A stretch of DNA of 64,000 nucleotides, taken from CAYFRC01 sp050946115. GTDB lineage: Bacteria; Bacillota; Clostridia; Christensenellales; Aristaeellaceae. This document shows, in pieces, positions 7,989 to 16,383 of the stretch (positions are counted from its first letter, which is position 1; every line of letters starts with the position of its first letter). Location of the stretch: the NCBI GenBank assembly GCA_050946115.1, contig JBMNUF010000002.1, forward strand, positions 139,622 through 203,621, in the 5' to 3' direction. The notes beneath the pieces were generated by a model. It did no database searches and was not told the origin of the DNA. It saw nothing but the letters and a program-made list of their open reading frames with translations. Position numbers and translations under genes: made by a program.

Positions 7989-8868
7989 TGTCTTCCATCT
8001 GCCGCACTTCGTCTTTGTGCACTTCGAGCATTTCCGCGCGGGCGCGGGAGCGGGCGTATGTGGTGATCGGGAGGTGTTTCAGTGCGGAGAGATGGTATTT
8101 CGCATTCGTCGGATACTTCTGCCCCTCGATCAGCGCGCACACGGTGAGCAGCGCTTGCAGCTTTTTCGCCTCGGCGGGGTATTTTTCGTAGTTGTCCATG
8201 AGCCATACGTACAAATCCGGATGAAAATTCGCCATGATCCCCGAAAAGCCTGCACAGCCGGCGATGACGCTATCCAAGAGCGTCGCGGTGTTCGCGTTGT
8301 ACAGGCGCATTTTCGTGCCGCGTAAGATTTCCGCGCGGCGGCGGAGCATTTTCAAATCGCAGCAGGTGTCCTTCATGAAGAAAAACCTGCCCGACTGCGC
8401 GCAAAAGCGCAGTTCGTCCTCTTCTATGAGCCTTTTGTACGGCATGGGGCACTCGTACAGCCCGAGCGGAACGGAAGGGTCGACTGCGTCCATCAGCGCC
8501 TGCAGGTTTTCCGTCCACACCTTTGCGCCCTCGCGATCGGGCGCAAAGCGGTTCGATATCAGAACGACGGCATCCACTCCCGCATCCGCGATGCGGCGCA
8601 CTTCGTCGATCTGGTCGGTTTTGTCGCTTGAAATGTGCCCGGATGCGATGACCGGAACCTTCGCATGCCTTTTGGCGAACGACGCGATCTCGACCCGCTC
8701 CCTGAGCGACAGATAAAACATCTCGCTCGACTGGCACACCGCAAACAGCCCCGAAACGCCATTTTCCTCGTACCATTCGATGAGCTTTTGAAGCCCGTTG
8801 TAGTCTACCGCGCCGCCGTCCGTATACGGCGTGAGCATGACCGGCCAAACTTCCTTTTTGTGCGGCAT
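7951..8868 (-). CDS. DapA/NanA-superfamily (class I aldolase) lyase or synthase
   Basis: The 305-aa TIM-barrel protein belongs to the dihydrodipicolinate synthase/N-acetylneuraminate lyase family. The Schiff-base Lys is in FFMKDTCCDL and the catalytic Tyr in LGLYECPMPY. The usual pyruvate-carboxylate loop GTTGE is replaced by CQSSE, so it is unlikely to be housekeeping DapA and the true donor may not be pyruvate. The ATG follows GACGGAGGA. It lies 16 bases after an E2-like acyltransferase gene and is probably co-transcribed with it. A second, more typical family member is at 61676. Confidence 0.75.
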   Translation of the reverse strand: MPHKKEVWPVMLTPYTDGGAVDYNGLQKLIEWYEENGVSGLFAVCQSSEMFYLSLRERVEIASFAKRHAKVPVIASGHISSDKTDQIDEVRRIADAGVDAVVLISNRFAPDREGAKVWTENLQALMDAVDPSVPLGLYECPMPYKRLIEEDELRFCAQSGRFFFMKDTCCDLKMLRRRAEILRGTKMRLYNANTATLLDSVIAGCAGFSGIMANFHPDLYVWLMDNYEKYPAEAKKLQALLTVCALIEGQKYPTNAKYHLSALKHLPITTYARSRARAEMLEVHKDEVRQMEDIISLAREMLPID

Positions 8869-8884
8869 GATTTTTCCTCCGTCC

Positions 8885-9781
8885 TCAGTCGATGTCCTCC
8901 ACGATTGCCTCCGGCGGCGTATCGAGCTGTTCGGGTCTGCGCATAACCCCCGTCAGGTAGCGGAACGCGCTCGCGTAGTAGTAGCCGTCGCAGATGCGCT
9001 CGTCCAAAACGGCGGTATAGTCCATCATCAGGCGCACGCGGTCGTTTCCGTCCATGTCGATCACGTGCTTTTTCTCGGTAATGCCTATCGAGATGAACAC
9101 GGGGACATTGCCGAAATTGTAGATGTGGTGGTAAATCGCGGGAATGCCGAGGCTCGCCATCGACGTGATGAACATCGAGCCGTGAAACGGCGAGAGGTTT
9201 TTCAGCCACATCGGGAGCAGCCCGAAATAATCCGCGACGCGCAGGCTGAACACCGTAAATTTCTTCAACAACCCCGGAATATAGTCGATGTATTTTGCGA
9301 GCCTGTCAAAATCCGTGGTCTCCTTGCGCGCGGTGTTGACCTCGCGCTCCATGATCTCGTACACCTGCTCCGCCGTGGCGTCCAGCGGGATATCCATCGT
9401 GATCACAGACTCCTGCCCCTGCAGCGACATTTCCTTTTTGATGCACAGTTCCACCTGAAAAACGTACCTTTGGAAAACCTTCTGCCCCGCGATGAAGCGG
9501 TTGAGTGCAGGCCTCTGGCTGACGGTTCGCGCATATGCCGCGATAAAGACATGCGTACTCGTGAAGTTTTTAAGCCCCTGCGCGCGCTTTTCGCGCACAT
9601 ACGAATCCACTTCCGTCATGTCCATGGAGCCGCGAAAAAAATTGCAGGCATCATTTCGGTTCGGCATGATGTATACGGCGATCTTCGCCATCGGATCGAG
9701 CGTGCGCAAGAGCCTGCCGTCGTTTCTGTCGCCGAAGCGCCACTTCCTCTTGGGGCGATTGTTTTTCTGTGTATTTCCCAT
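8885..9781 (-). CDS. lipoyl-domain-free E2-like acyltransferase with the catalytic His replaced
   Basis: This 298-aa protein corresponds to the catalytic domain of 2-oxoacid dehydrogenase E2 (CAT-like fold) without lipoyl or E1/E3-binding domains. The C-terminal motif that is normally D-H-R-x-x-D-G reads D-E-R-I-C-D-G (about residues 260-266), so the general-base His is a Glu. Other fold elements are present, including FTSTHVFIAAYARTVSQRPA, ISIGITEKKHVIDMDGNDRV and MMDYTAVLDERICDG. No E1 or E3 gene is nearby, so it is probably not a dehydrogenase subunit. Its partner gene encodes a DapA-like enzyme. The ribosome binding site is weak, and a start at Met31 is possible. Confidence 0.65.
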   Translation of the reverse strand: MGNTQKNNRPKRKWRFGDRNDGRLLRTLDPMAKIAVYIMPNRNDACNFFRGSMDMTEVDSYVREKRAQGLKNFTSTHVFIAAYARTVSQRPALNRFIAGQKVFQRYVFQVELCIKKEMSLQGQESVITMDIPLDATAEQVYEIMEREVNTARKETTDFDRLAKYIDYIPGLLKKFTVFSLRVADYFGLLPMWLKNLSPFHGSMFITSMASLGIPAIYHHIYNFGNVPVFISIGITEKKHVIDMDGNDRVRLMMDYTAVLDERICDGYYYASAFRYLTGVMRRPEQLDTPPEAIVEDID

Positions 9782-9819
9782 CTCTATCTACAACCCTTCA
9801 TTCGATCGTCACGGGGCAT

Positions 9820-9849
9820 ATTGTATCGCACATCCCTTTTGCATTGCAA
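9820..9849 (-). promoter_or_regulatory. sigma-A promoter for the E2-like/DapA-like pair
   Basis: On the minus strand: TTGCAA (9849-9844), an 18-base spacer and TACAAT (9825-9820), about 40 bases before the start at 9781. Confidence 0.55.
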
Positions 9850-9952
9850 GACTACAATCATTAACTATCGGCAAAAACGACAACATCGTGGCGTTTTTGC
9901 GGCTTTTCGATTTACTCCGCCCTCGAAACTTAACAAAGCGCGCGGTGAAATG

Positions 9953-9982
9953 CTTGTTTGCGGCGGTGTGCCGTGGTATAAT
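9953..9982 (+). promoter_or_regulatory. sigma-A promoter for tgt
   Basis: TTGTTT (9953-9958), an 18-base spacer and TATAAT (9977-9982). The predicted transcript starts near 9989, only about six bases before the ATG at 9995, which argues for the TTG start at 10013. Confidence 0.65.
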
Positions 9983-9991
9983 GCACTATAA

Positions 9992-11137
<1,146 letters not shown>

Positions 11138-11164
11138 ATTTAACGCATTTGTTCGATTTGCTTG

Positions 11165-11193
11165 TTGTTTCGCGCGCGAGTTTTCTGTATAAT
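11165..11193 (+). promoter_or_regulatory. sigma-A promoter for yajC
   Basis: TTGTTT (11165-11170), a 17-base spacer and TATAAT (11188-11193), with GGAGG at 11213-11217 before the ATG at 11224. Confidence 0.65.
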
Positions 11194-11223
11194 AGGCGTA
11201 TAACGATTGTTTGGAGGAATACT

Positions 11224-11598
11224 ATGCTTACAAAGACGCTCACCCTCATCGAGACGGCAGTCTCCACAGGCACTACAGAGGCAATGGCGGAACAGGGCGG
11301 GCTGGCGCAGATGCTCTCCCCCATCCTGCTCATGGTTGTGATGTTCGGCGCGCTCTACTTCATGATGATCCGCCCGCAGCGCAAGAAGGACAAGCAGGTC
11401 AAGGACATGCTCGCCGCACTGAAGCCCGGAGACCGCATTTGCACCATCGGCGGCATCTACGGCACGATCACTTCCATCAAGGACGATACCGTCATCGTCG
11501 CCGTCGGCGCGCAGAAGACGCCCTTGGTCTTCGCCCGCTGGGGCATCCGCTCGGTAGAGGATGCGCCGCTGGAGAACGATACGGAACCCGCGGTATAA
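11224..11598 (+). CDS. yajC: preprotein translocase accessory subunit YajC
   Basis: The 124-aa protein has one transmembrane segment (SPILLMVVMFGALYFMMIRP) followed by the family signature QRKKDKQVKDMLAALKPGD and the small beta domain ICTIGGIYGTITSIKDDTVI. YajC associates with SecDF and SecYEG. The position after tgt is the common order; secD/secF do not follow here, since a terminator and a nitroreductase gene come next. The ATG follows GGAGG at seven bases. Confidence 0.93.
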   Translation: MLTKTLTLIETAVSTGTTEAMAEQGGLAQMLSPILLMVVMFGALYFMMIRPQRKKDKQVKDMLAALKPGDRICTIGGIYGTITSIKDDTVIVAVGAQKTPLVFARWGIRSVEDAPLENDTEPAV

Positions 11599-11609
11599 AA
11601 AGCATGAGA

Positions 11610-11637
11610 GCATTCGCCTTGCGGCGGATGCTTTTTT
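11610..11637 (+). terminator. rho-independent terminator of yajC
   Basis: GCATTCGCC (11610-11618) pairs with GGCGGATGC (11623-11631, one G-U pair), loop TTGC, then TTTTTT. Confidence 0.85.
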
Positions 11638-11655
11638 GAAAGGCAGGGATATTTT

Positions 11656-12180
11656 GTGGATTATGCGGAACTCATTTTGAAGCGGGAAAGCTGCAGGAAC
11701 TATGACCCCGCACGAAAGGTCGAGCGGGAAAAAATCGAGCAATGCCTGAACGCGGCGCGGCTCGCGCCGTCCGCGTGCAACAGCCAGCCGTGGCACTATT
11801 GGGTCATCACAAACGGCGAATCCGTGAAAAAGGCGGCAAAGGCGACGCAGGTCGGCTTGCTCAACGGCTTCACGAAGGATTGCCCCGTTTTGGTTGCCGT
11901 CACGGAGGAGGAGGCCTTTTTGCGGCAGGGGCAAGCCAACCAGAAATTCGCGCAGATGGATTTGGGGCTTTCGGTATCGCAATTTTGCTGCATGGCGACG
12001 GAATTGGGGCTTTCCACCTGCATCATGGGCGCGTTTGACGAGCAGGCAATTCGCAAAATCGCCTCCATCCCGGACACTTCCCGCCTTCGCCTCGTGCTCG
12101 CGCTGGGATACGCGAAGGATGCCTCCGTCCGCAAAAAAACGCGCAAGCCGCTCGGGGAGATTTCGACCTTCATCGAATAG
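11656..12180 (+). CDS. nitroreductase-family protein
   Basis: The 174-aa product begins with GTG and reads DYAELILKRESCRNYDPARK, the FMN-binding start of the nitroreductase fold. It continues with LAPSACNSQPWHYWVI, AQMDLGLSVSQFCCMATELG and LVLALGYAKD, all typical positions. It should be an FMN-dependent NAD(P)H oxidoreductase of unknown substrate. The start is weakly supported (AGGCAGGGA about seven bases upstream). It sits between the yajC terminator and the thrS T-box, with no clear promoter of its own. Confidence 0.85.
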   Translation: MDYAELILKRESCRNYDPARKVEREKIEQCLNAARLAPSACNSQPWHYWVITNGESVKKAAKATQVGLLNGFTKDCPVLVAVTEEEAFLRQGQANQKFAQMDLGLSVSQFCCMATELGLSTCIMGAFDEQAIRKIASIPDTSRLRLVLALGYAKDASVRKKTRKPLGEISTFIE

Positions 12181-12197
12181 CATACCAAACATTTTAC

Positions 12198-12226
12198 TTG
12201 ACAGAAGGCGCGCATTGTGCCAAAAT
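12198..12226 (+). promoter_or_regulatory. sigma-A promoter for the thrS T-box transcript
   Basis: A perfect TTGACA (12198-12203), a 17-base spacer and CAAAAT (12221-12226). Transcription would start near 12233, giving a leader of about 230 bases. Confidence 0.65.
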
Positions 12227-12232
12227 AGAGGC

Positions 12233-12447
12233 GATTCGTTCGGGATGACGGGGAAAGGCATTGCGCGAAAAACCGCGTCAGAGAGAGCGCGCCATAGGCT
12301 GCAAGCGCGCTTCGCGGCAGGGCAAGAGCTACCACCCTCCGACCGTGCGCGCATGGGTGCGATAGAGCCCGCATGAGTGGAAAACAAGTTGGGTGGAACC
12401 GCGGACAGATCGTCCGTCCCTTCGTCGGGGCGGACGTGTTTTTATTT
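12233..12447 (+). promoter_or_regulatory. T-box leader controlling thrS
   Basis: The conserved T-box GGGTGGAACCGCGG lies at 12391-12404 and is followed by a terminator stem, CGTCCGTCCC (12411-12420) with GGGGCGGACG (12427-12436), and TGTTTTTATTT. Upstream is a Stem I-like region with the AGAGAG motif near 12280 and a GC-rich apical stem. The likely Thr specifier is ACC at 12331-12333 (or the next ACC at 12334-12336). Uncharged tRNA-Thr pairing with the specifier and the T-box would stabilise the antiterminator and allow thrS expression. Confidence 0.9.
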
Positions 12448-12460
12448 GGGAGGAATGGCA

Positions 12461-14362
12461 ATGGTTCTTACAATTGACGGACGGACGATGGAATTTGATG
12501 ACGGGATGAACGCGCTGGATATCGCGGGCAAGCTGGGCGGGGATGTCAAAAAGACCGCGCTGGCGGCGAAGTTGGACGGGGAAACTATCGATCTTGTCAA
12601 GCCCATTGCGGGCGATCACGAGCTGAAGTTTCTCACCTTCGCAGACGAGGACGGGCGCCACGCGCTGCGCCACACCGCGAGCCACATCCTGGCGCAGGCG
12701 GTATTGAGGCTGCGGCCCGATGCGAAGCTCGCCATCGGCCCCGCCATCGAAAACGGCTTCTACTACGATTTCGACGCGGAAGAGCCGTTCACGCCGGATT
12801 TCCTCAAGGCAGTCGAAAAGGAAATGCAGAAAATCGTCAAGCAGAATCTCCGCCTGGAGCGCTTCGAGCTGCCCCGCGCGGAGGCGATCGAGCTGACCGA
12901 GAAGATGGCGCAACCCTATAAGACCGAACTAATCCGCGACCTTCCCGAGGATGAGACCATTTCCTTCTATAAGCAGGGCGATTTTACGGACCTGTGCGCC
13001 GGTCCGCACCTTCCGTCCACGGGCAGGGTGAAGGCGTTCAAGCTCATGAGCATCGCGGGCGCGTACTGGCGCGGCAGCGAAAAGAACAAGATGCTCCAGC
13101 GCATCTACGGCACGGCGTTTTTCGACAAGGAAGAGCTGGATGCCTACCTCGCCCGCCTCGAGGAGGCGAAAAAGCGCGACCACAGAAAGCTCGGCAAGGA
13201 ACTCGACCTGTTCTCCCTCATGGACGAAGGCCCCGGCTTCCCCTTCTTCTTCCCGAAGGGCATGATTCTGCGAAACCTTCTGGAGGGCTACTGGCGCAAA
13301 ATCCATACCGAATACGGCTACGAGGAGATCAAGACGCCCATCATGCTGAACCGCCAGCTTTGGGAGACCTCCGGCCACTGGGACCACTACCGCGAGAACA
13401 TGTACACCACCAAGATCGACGACCAGGATTTCGCGATCAAGCCCATGAACTGCCCCGGCGGCATTTTGGTATATAAGAGAAAGACGTGGAGCTATCGCGA
13501 ACTCCCCTGCCGCAGCGGCGAACTGGGGCTCGTCCACAGGCACGAGCTTTCGGGCGCGCTGCACGGGCTGATGCGCGTGAGGTGTTTCACGCAGGACGAC
13601 GCGCACATCTTCATGACGCCCGCGCAGATCAAGGACGAGATCATCGGCGTGTACCGCCTGATCGACGAGGTCTATAAGGTCTTCGGCTTCAAATACCGCG
13701 TGGAGCTCTCCACGCGCCCGGAAAATTCCATCGGCACGGACGAAATGTGGGAGCAGGCGACACGCGGCCTGCAGGGCGCGCTCGACGAACTGGGCGTGAC
13801 ATACGTCGTCAACGAGGGCGACGGCGCATTCTACGGCCCCAAGATCGACTTCCACTTGGAGGATTCGATCGGCAGAACCTGGCAGTGCGGCACGATCCAG
13901 CTCGACATGAACCTGCCCGAGCGGTTCGAGCTGACCTACGTCGGCGCGGACGGCGAAAAGCACCGCCCCGTCATGATCCATCGCGTGGCGTTCGGCTCCA
14001 TCGAGCGCTTCATCGGCATATTGACGGAGCACTTCGCGGGCGCGTTCCCGCTGTGGCTCTCGCCCGTACAGTGCAAGATCATGACCATCACCAACCGCGG
14101 CGACGAGGCGGCAAAAGCGCTGGAAAGCGCGCTGCGCAAGGCGGGCTTCCGCGTGGAAATGGACCTGCGCAACGAGAAGATCGGCTTCAAAATCCGCGAG
14201 GCGCAGGTGGAGAAAGTGCCCTACATGCTGGTGATCGGCGACAAGGAGGCCGAAAGCGGCGAGGTCGCGGTGCGCTCCCGCAAGAAGGGCGATATGGGCT
14301 CCATGAAGGCGGATGCGCTCCTATCGATGCTCAAAGAAGAGGTCGATACGAAAGCCCTGTAA
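12461..14362 (+). CDS. thrS: threonyl-tRNA synthetase
   Basis: The 633-aa class II synthetase has all expected domains: TGS (residues 1-62), the editing/SAD domain (HTASHILAQAVLRLRP, and FTDLCAGPH), the catalytic core with zinc ligands in MNCPGG, HRHELSG and MIHRVAFGSIERF, and the anticodon-binding domain starting SPVQCKIMTITN. It charges tRNA-Thr. The start at 12461 is seven bases after GGGAGG; the in-frame ATG at 12455 is only one base away and is less likely. Expression is under T-box control. The phospholipid gene plsX follows after 36 bases. Confidence 0.97.
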   Translation: MVLTIDGRTMEFDDGMNALDIAGKLGGDVKKTALAAKLDGETIDLVKPIAGDHELKFLTFADEDGRHALRHTASHILAQAVLRLRPDAKLAIGPAIENGFYYDFDAEEPFTPDFLKAVEKEMQKIVKQNLRLERFELPRAEAIELTEKMAQPYKTELIRDLPEDETISFYKQGDFTDLCAGPHLPSTGRVKAFKLMSIAGAYWRGSEKNKMLQRIYGTAFFDKEELDAYLARLEEAKKRDHRKLGKELDLFSLMDEGPGFPFFFPKGMILRNLLEGYWRKIHTEYGYEEIKTPIMLNRQLWETSGHWDHYRENMYTTKIDDQDFAIKPMNCPGGILVYKRKTWSYRELPCRSGELGLVHRHELSGALHGLMRVRCFTQDDAHIFMTPAQIKDEIIGVYRLIDEVYKVFGFKYRVELSTRPENSIGTDEMWEQATRGLQGALDELGVTYVVNEGDGAFYGPKIDFHLEDSIGRTWQCGTIQLDMNLPERFELTYVGADGEKHRPVMIHRVAFGSIERFIGILTEHFAGAFPLWLSPVQCKIMTITNRGDEAAKALESALRKAGFRVEMDLRNEKIGFKIREAQVEKVPYMLVIGDKEAESGEVAVRSRKKGDMGSMKADALLSMLKEEVDTKAL

Positions 14363-14398
14363 ATCGGATACCGAAACTATGCATCAGAGGTGACGGAC

Positions 14399-15433
14399 AT
14401 GGAACGGATTACCGTCGCGGTGGACGCGATGGGCGGAGACAACGCGCCGAACGCGATCGTCGCAGGCGCCATCGAGGCGCTTCGCCGAATGCCCGAGGCG
14501 AACGTCCTCCTCTTCGGGCGGAAAGAGGCGCTGGAAGGCCTGATTGCGGACTGTGCGGACGTGCGGGATCGGCTCGAGATCGTCCCGTGCGAAGAAGTGA
14601 TTTCTATCGAGGACTCGCCCATGCTCGCGATCCGCAAAAAGAAGGACTCCTCGCTCGTAAGGGCGATGCTCGCCGTGAGGGAGAAACAGGCGCAGGCGGT
14701 GCTTTCGGCGGGCTCTACCGGCGCTGTGCTCGCGGGCGGCATGTTTCGCGTCGGGCGGATTCAGGGCATCGATCGCCCCGCCCTCGCGCCGGTGATTCCG
14801 GGCAGGGAAAAGCCGTATCTGCTCATCGATGCCGGCGCGAACGTGGACTGCCAGAGCGCGTATCTCGAGCAGTTCGGGCTCATGGGCAGCGTCTATATGG
14901 AAAAAGTGCTGCACGTCAAAGACCCCCTCGTGTGCCTCGCCAACATCGGCGCGGAGGAGGAAAAGGGCAACAAACTCTATAAGGAAGCGTACCAACGGAT
15001 GAAAGCGCAAACCGCCTACCGCTTCGGCGGCAATATCGAGGGGCGGGACATCCCCTTCGGCCGCGCGGACGTGGTCGTCGCGGACGGGTTCGACGGCAAC
15101 CTCATCCTGAAGTACACGGAAGGGCTGGCAATGGCGCTCATGGGGATGCTCAAGGACGAGATCCGGTCCTCGACGAGGGCAAAACTCGGCGCGCTTTTGA
15201 TGAAGGACACCTTTGCCGGTTTCAAAAAGCGCATGAACTACGAGGATCACGGCGGCGCGCCGCTGTTGGGCGTGGAGGGCGTGGTCGTAAAGGCGCACGG
15301 AAGCTCCAGCGCCAAGGCGATCGCCTCCGCACTCAGGCAGACGAGGGACATGGTCATAGGGGATGTCCCCGGGCAGATTAGGCAGGGGCTCTTGGGCCTC
15401 TCCGGAAAGGAACGGGAGAAAGACAATGTATGA
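14399..15433 (+). CDS. plsX: phosphate acyltransferase PlsX
   Basis: The 344-aa enzyme converts acyl-ACP and phosphate to acyl-phosphate, the first step of the PlsX/PlsY phospholipid route. Signatures are AVDAMGGDNAPNAIVAGAIE at the N-terminus, LSAGSTGAVLAGGMFRVGRI and VADGFDGNLILKYTEGLA. ATG at 14399 is eight bases after AGAGG; the in-frame GTG at 14390 overlaps that site. It overlaps acpP by eight bases and belongs to the plsX-acpP-rnc-smc-ftsY transcript. No fapR or fabD is adjacent. Confidence 0.95.
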   Translation: MERITVAVDAMGGDNAPNAIVAGAIEALRRMPEANVLLFGRKEALEGLIADCADVRDRLEIVPCEEVISIEDSPMLAIRKKKDSSLVRAMLAVREKQAQAVLSAGSTGAVLAGGMFRVGRIQGIDRPALAPVIPGREKPYLLIDAGANVDCQSAYLEQFGLMGSVYMEKVLHVKDPLVCLANIGAEEEKGNKLYKEAYQRMKAQTAYRFGGNIEGRDIPFGRADVVVADGFDGNLILKYTEGLAMALMGMLKDEIRSSTRAKLGALLMKDTFAGFKKRMNYEDHGGAPLLGVEGVVVKAHGSSSAKAIASALRQTRDMVIGDVPGQIRQGLLGLSGKEREKDNV

Positions 15434-15650
15434 CAAGATCGTAAGGCTTATTTGCGAACAGCTTCCGGTGCAGCCGGAGGACGTGAAGCCGGAATCGAAC
15501 CTGGTGGAGGATCTGGGTGCGGATTCCGCGAACCTCATGATGCTCATCATGGACCTGGAGCAGGAATTCAACGTGACGGTCGAGGACGAGGTACTCGTCT
15601 CCATCGCCACGGTGCAGGACATTTGGGATTATCTGAAGGAGCACGCGTAA
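15426..15650 (+). CDS. acpP: acyl carrier protein
   Basis: The 74-aa acidic helical protein matches ACP in length and pattern (YDKIVRLICEQL, EDLGADSANLM, FNVTVEDE). The phosphopantetheine Ser is Ser34 in DLGADSA, where nearly all fatty-acid ACPs have DSL. This single change next to the attachment site is unusual. The genomic context (between plsX and rnc, overlapping both) is that of the housekeeping ACP of fatty acid synthesis. A phosphopantetheinyl transferase that could load it is encoded at 7431. Confidence 0.93.
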   Translation: MYDKIVRLICEQLPVQPEDVKPESNLVEDLGADSANLMMLIMDLEQEFNVTVEDEVLVSIATVQDIWDYLKEHA

Positions 15651-16318
15651 TGCCCCTTGAGGACGCGATCGGATATCGGTTTCGGGACAAGGCGCTGCTA
15701 AAGACCGCGCTGACCCACCCCTCCTACGGCAAGGATCACGGCACGCCCCACTACCAAAGGCTCGAGTTTTTGGGCGACGCGGTATTGGAACTCGCGGTGA
15801 GCCAAATGCTGTTCGAGGCGCGCCCCGCCCTGCAGGAAGGGCAGATGACCTTTATCCGCGCGCGCCTCGTGCGGGAGGAGACGCTGTCCGAAATCGCGCT
15901 CGAAATCGGGCTGGACCGCGAAATGCGCCTTTCGCACGGCGAAGAGCTGAGCGGCGGAAGGGAAAAGCCGTCCATCCTCTCGGACATGGCGGAGGCGGTC
16001 ATCGCGGCGATCTATCTGGACGGCGGCTTTGAAAGCGCGGCGGCGTTCGTGCGGCGCATCTTTTGTGGGCGCATCGCGGAGGCCGTGAAGGACGGCGGGC
16101 TCGATGCGAAGAGCAGGCTGCAAATCCTGCTCGAAAAGCGGCAGCCGGGGCTTCGCCCCATGTATACAATCGTATCGCAGGAGGGGCCGCCGCACGACAG
16201 CGTATTTACATGCCACCTCTTTATCGAAGGTGTGCTGCGCGGAGAGGGCTTAGGCAAAAGCAAGCGCGAGGCGGAGATCGCCGCCGCGCAAATGACGCTC
16301 GGGGAAATGGAAGGCTGA
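15650..16318 (+). CDS. rnc: ribonuclease III
   Basis: The 222-aa double-strand-specific RNase has the catalytic signature RLEFLGDAVLEL and the second metal-binding motif DMAEAVIAAIYLD, followed by a C-terminal dsRNA-binding domain (DAKSRLQILLEK to GKSKREAEIAAAQMTLGEME). It processes rRNA precursors and structured mRNAs. The ATG shares its A with the acpP stop codon (TAATG), so the two are translationally coupled. Confidence 0.96.
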   Translation: MPLEDAIGYRFRDKALLKTALTHPSYGKDHGTPHYQRLEFLGDAVLELAVSQMLFEARPALQEGQMTFIRARLVREETLSEIALEIGLDREMRLSHGEELSGGREKPSILSDMAEAVIAAIYLDGGFESAAAFVRRIFCGRIAEAVKDGGLDAKSRLQILLEKRQPGLRPMYTIVSQEGPPHDSVFTCHLFIEGVLRGEGLGKSKREAEIAAAQMTLGEMEG

Positions 16319-16383
16319 AAGGAGACCGATCAGCCCGTTTTGCGTATCCCTTTTTGGAGCGCGGAATACGGAGGATGGCTGCA

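Noticed and set aside
16375..16383. ATG start for smc at 16375
   Set aside because: It directly abuts GGAGG; TTG at 16384 has nine-base spacing and yields the standard SMC N-terminus.
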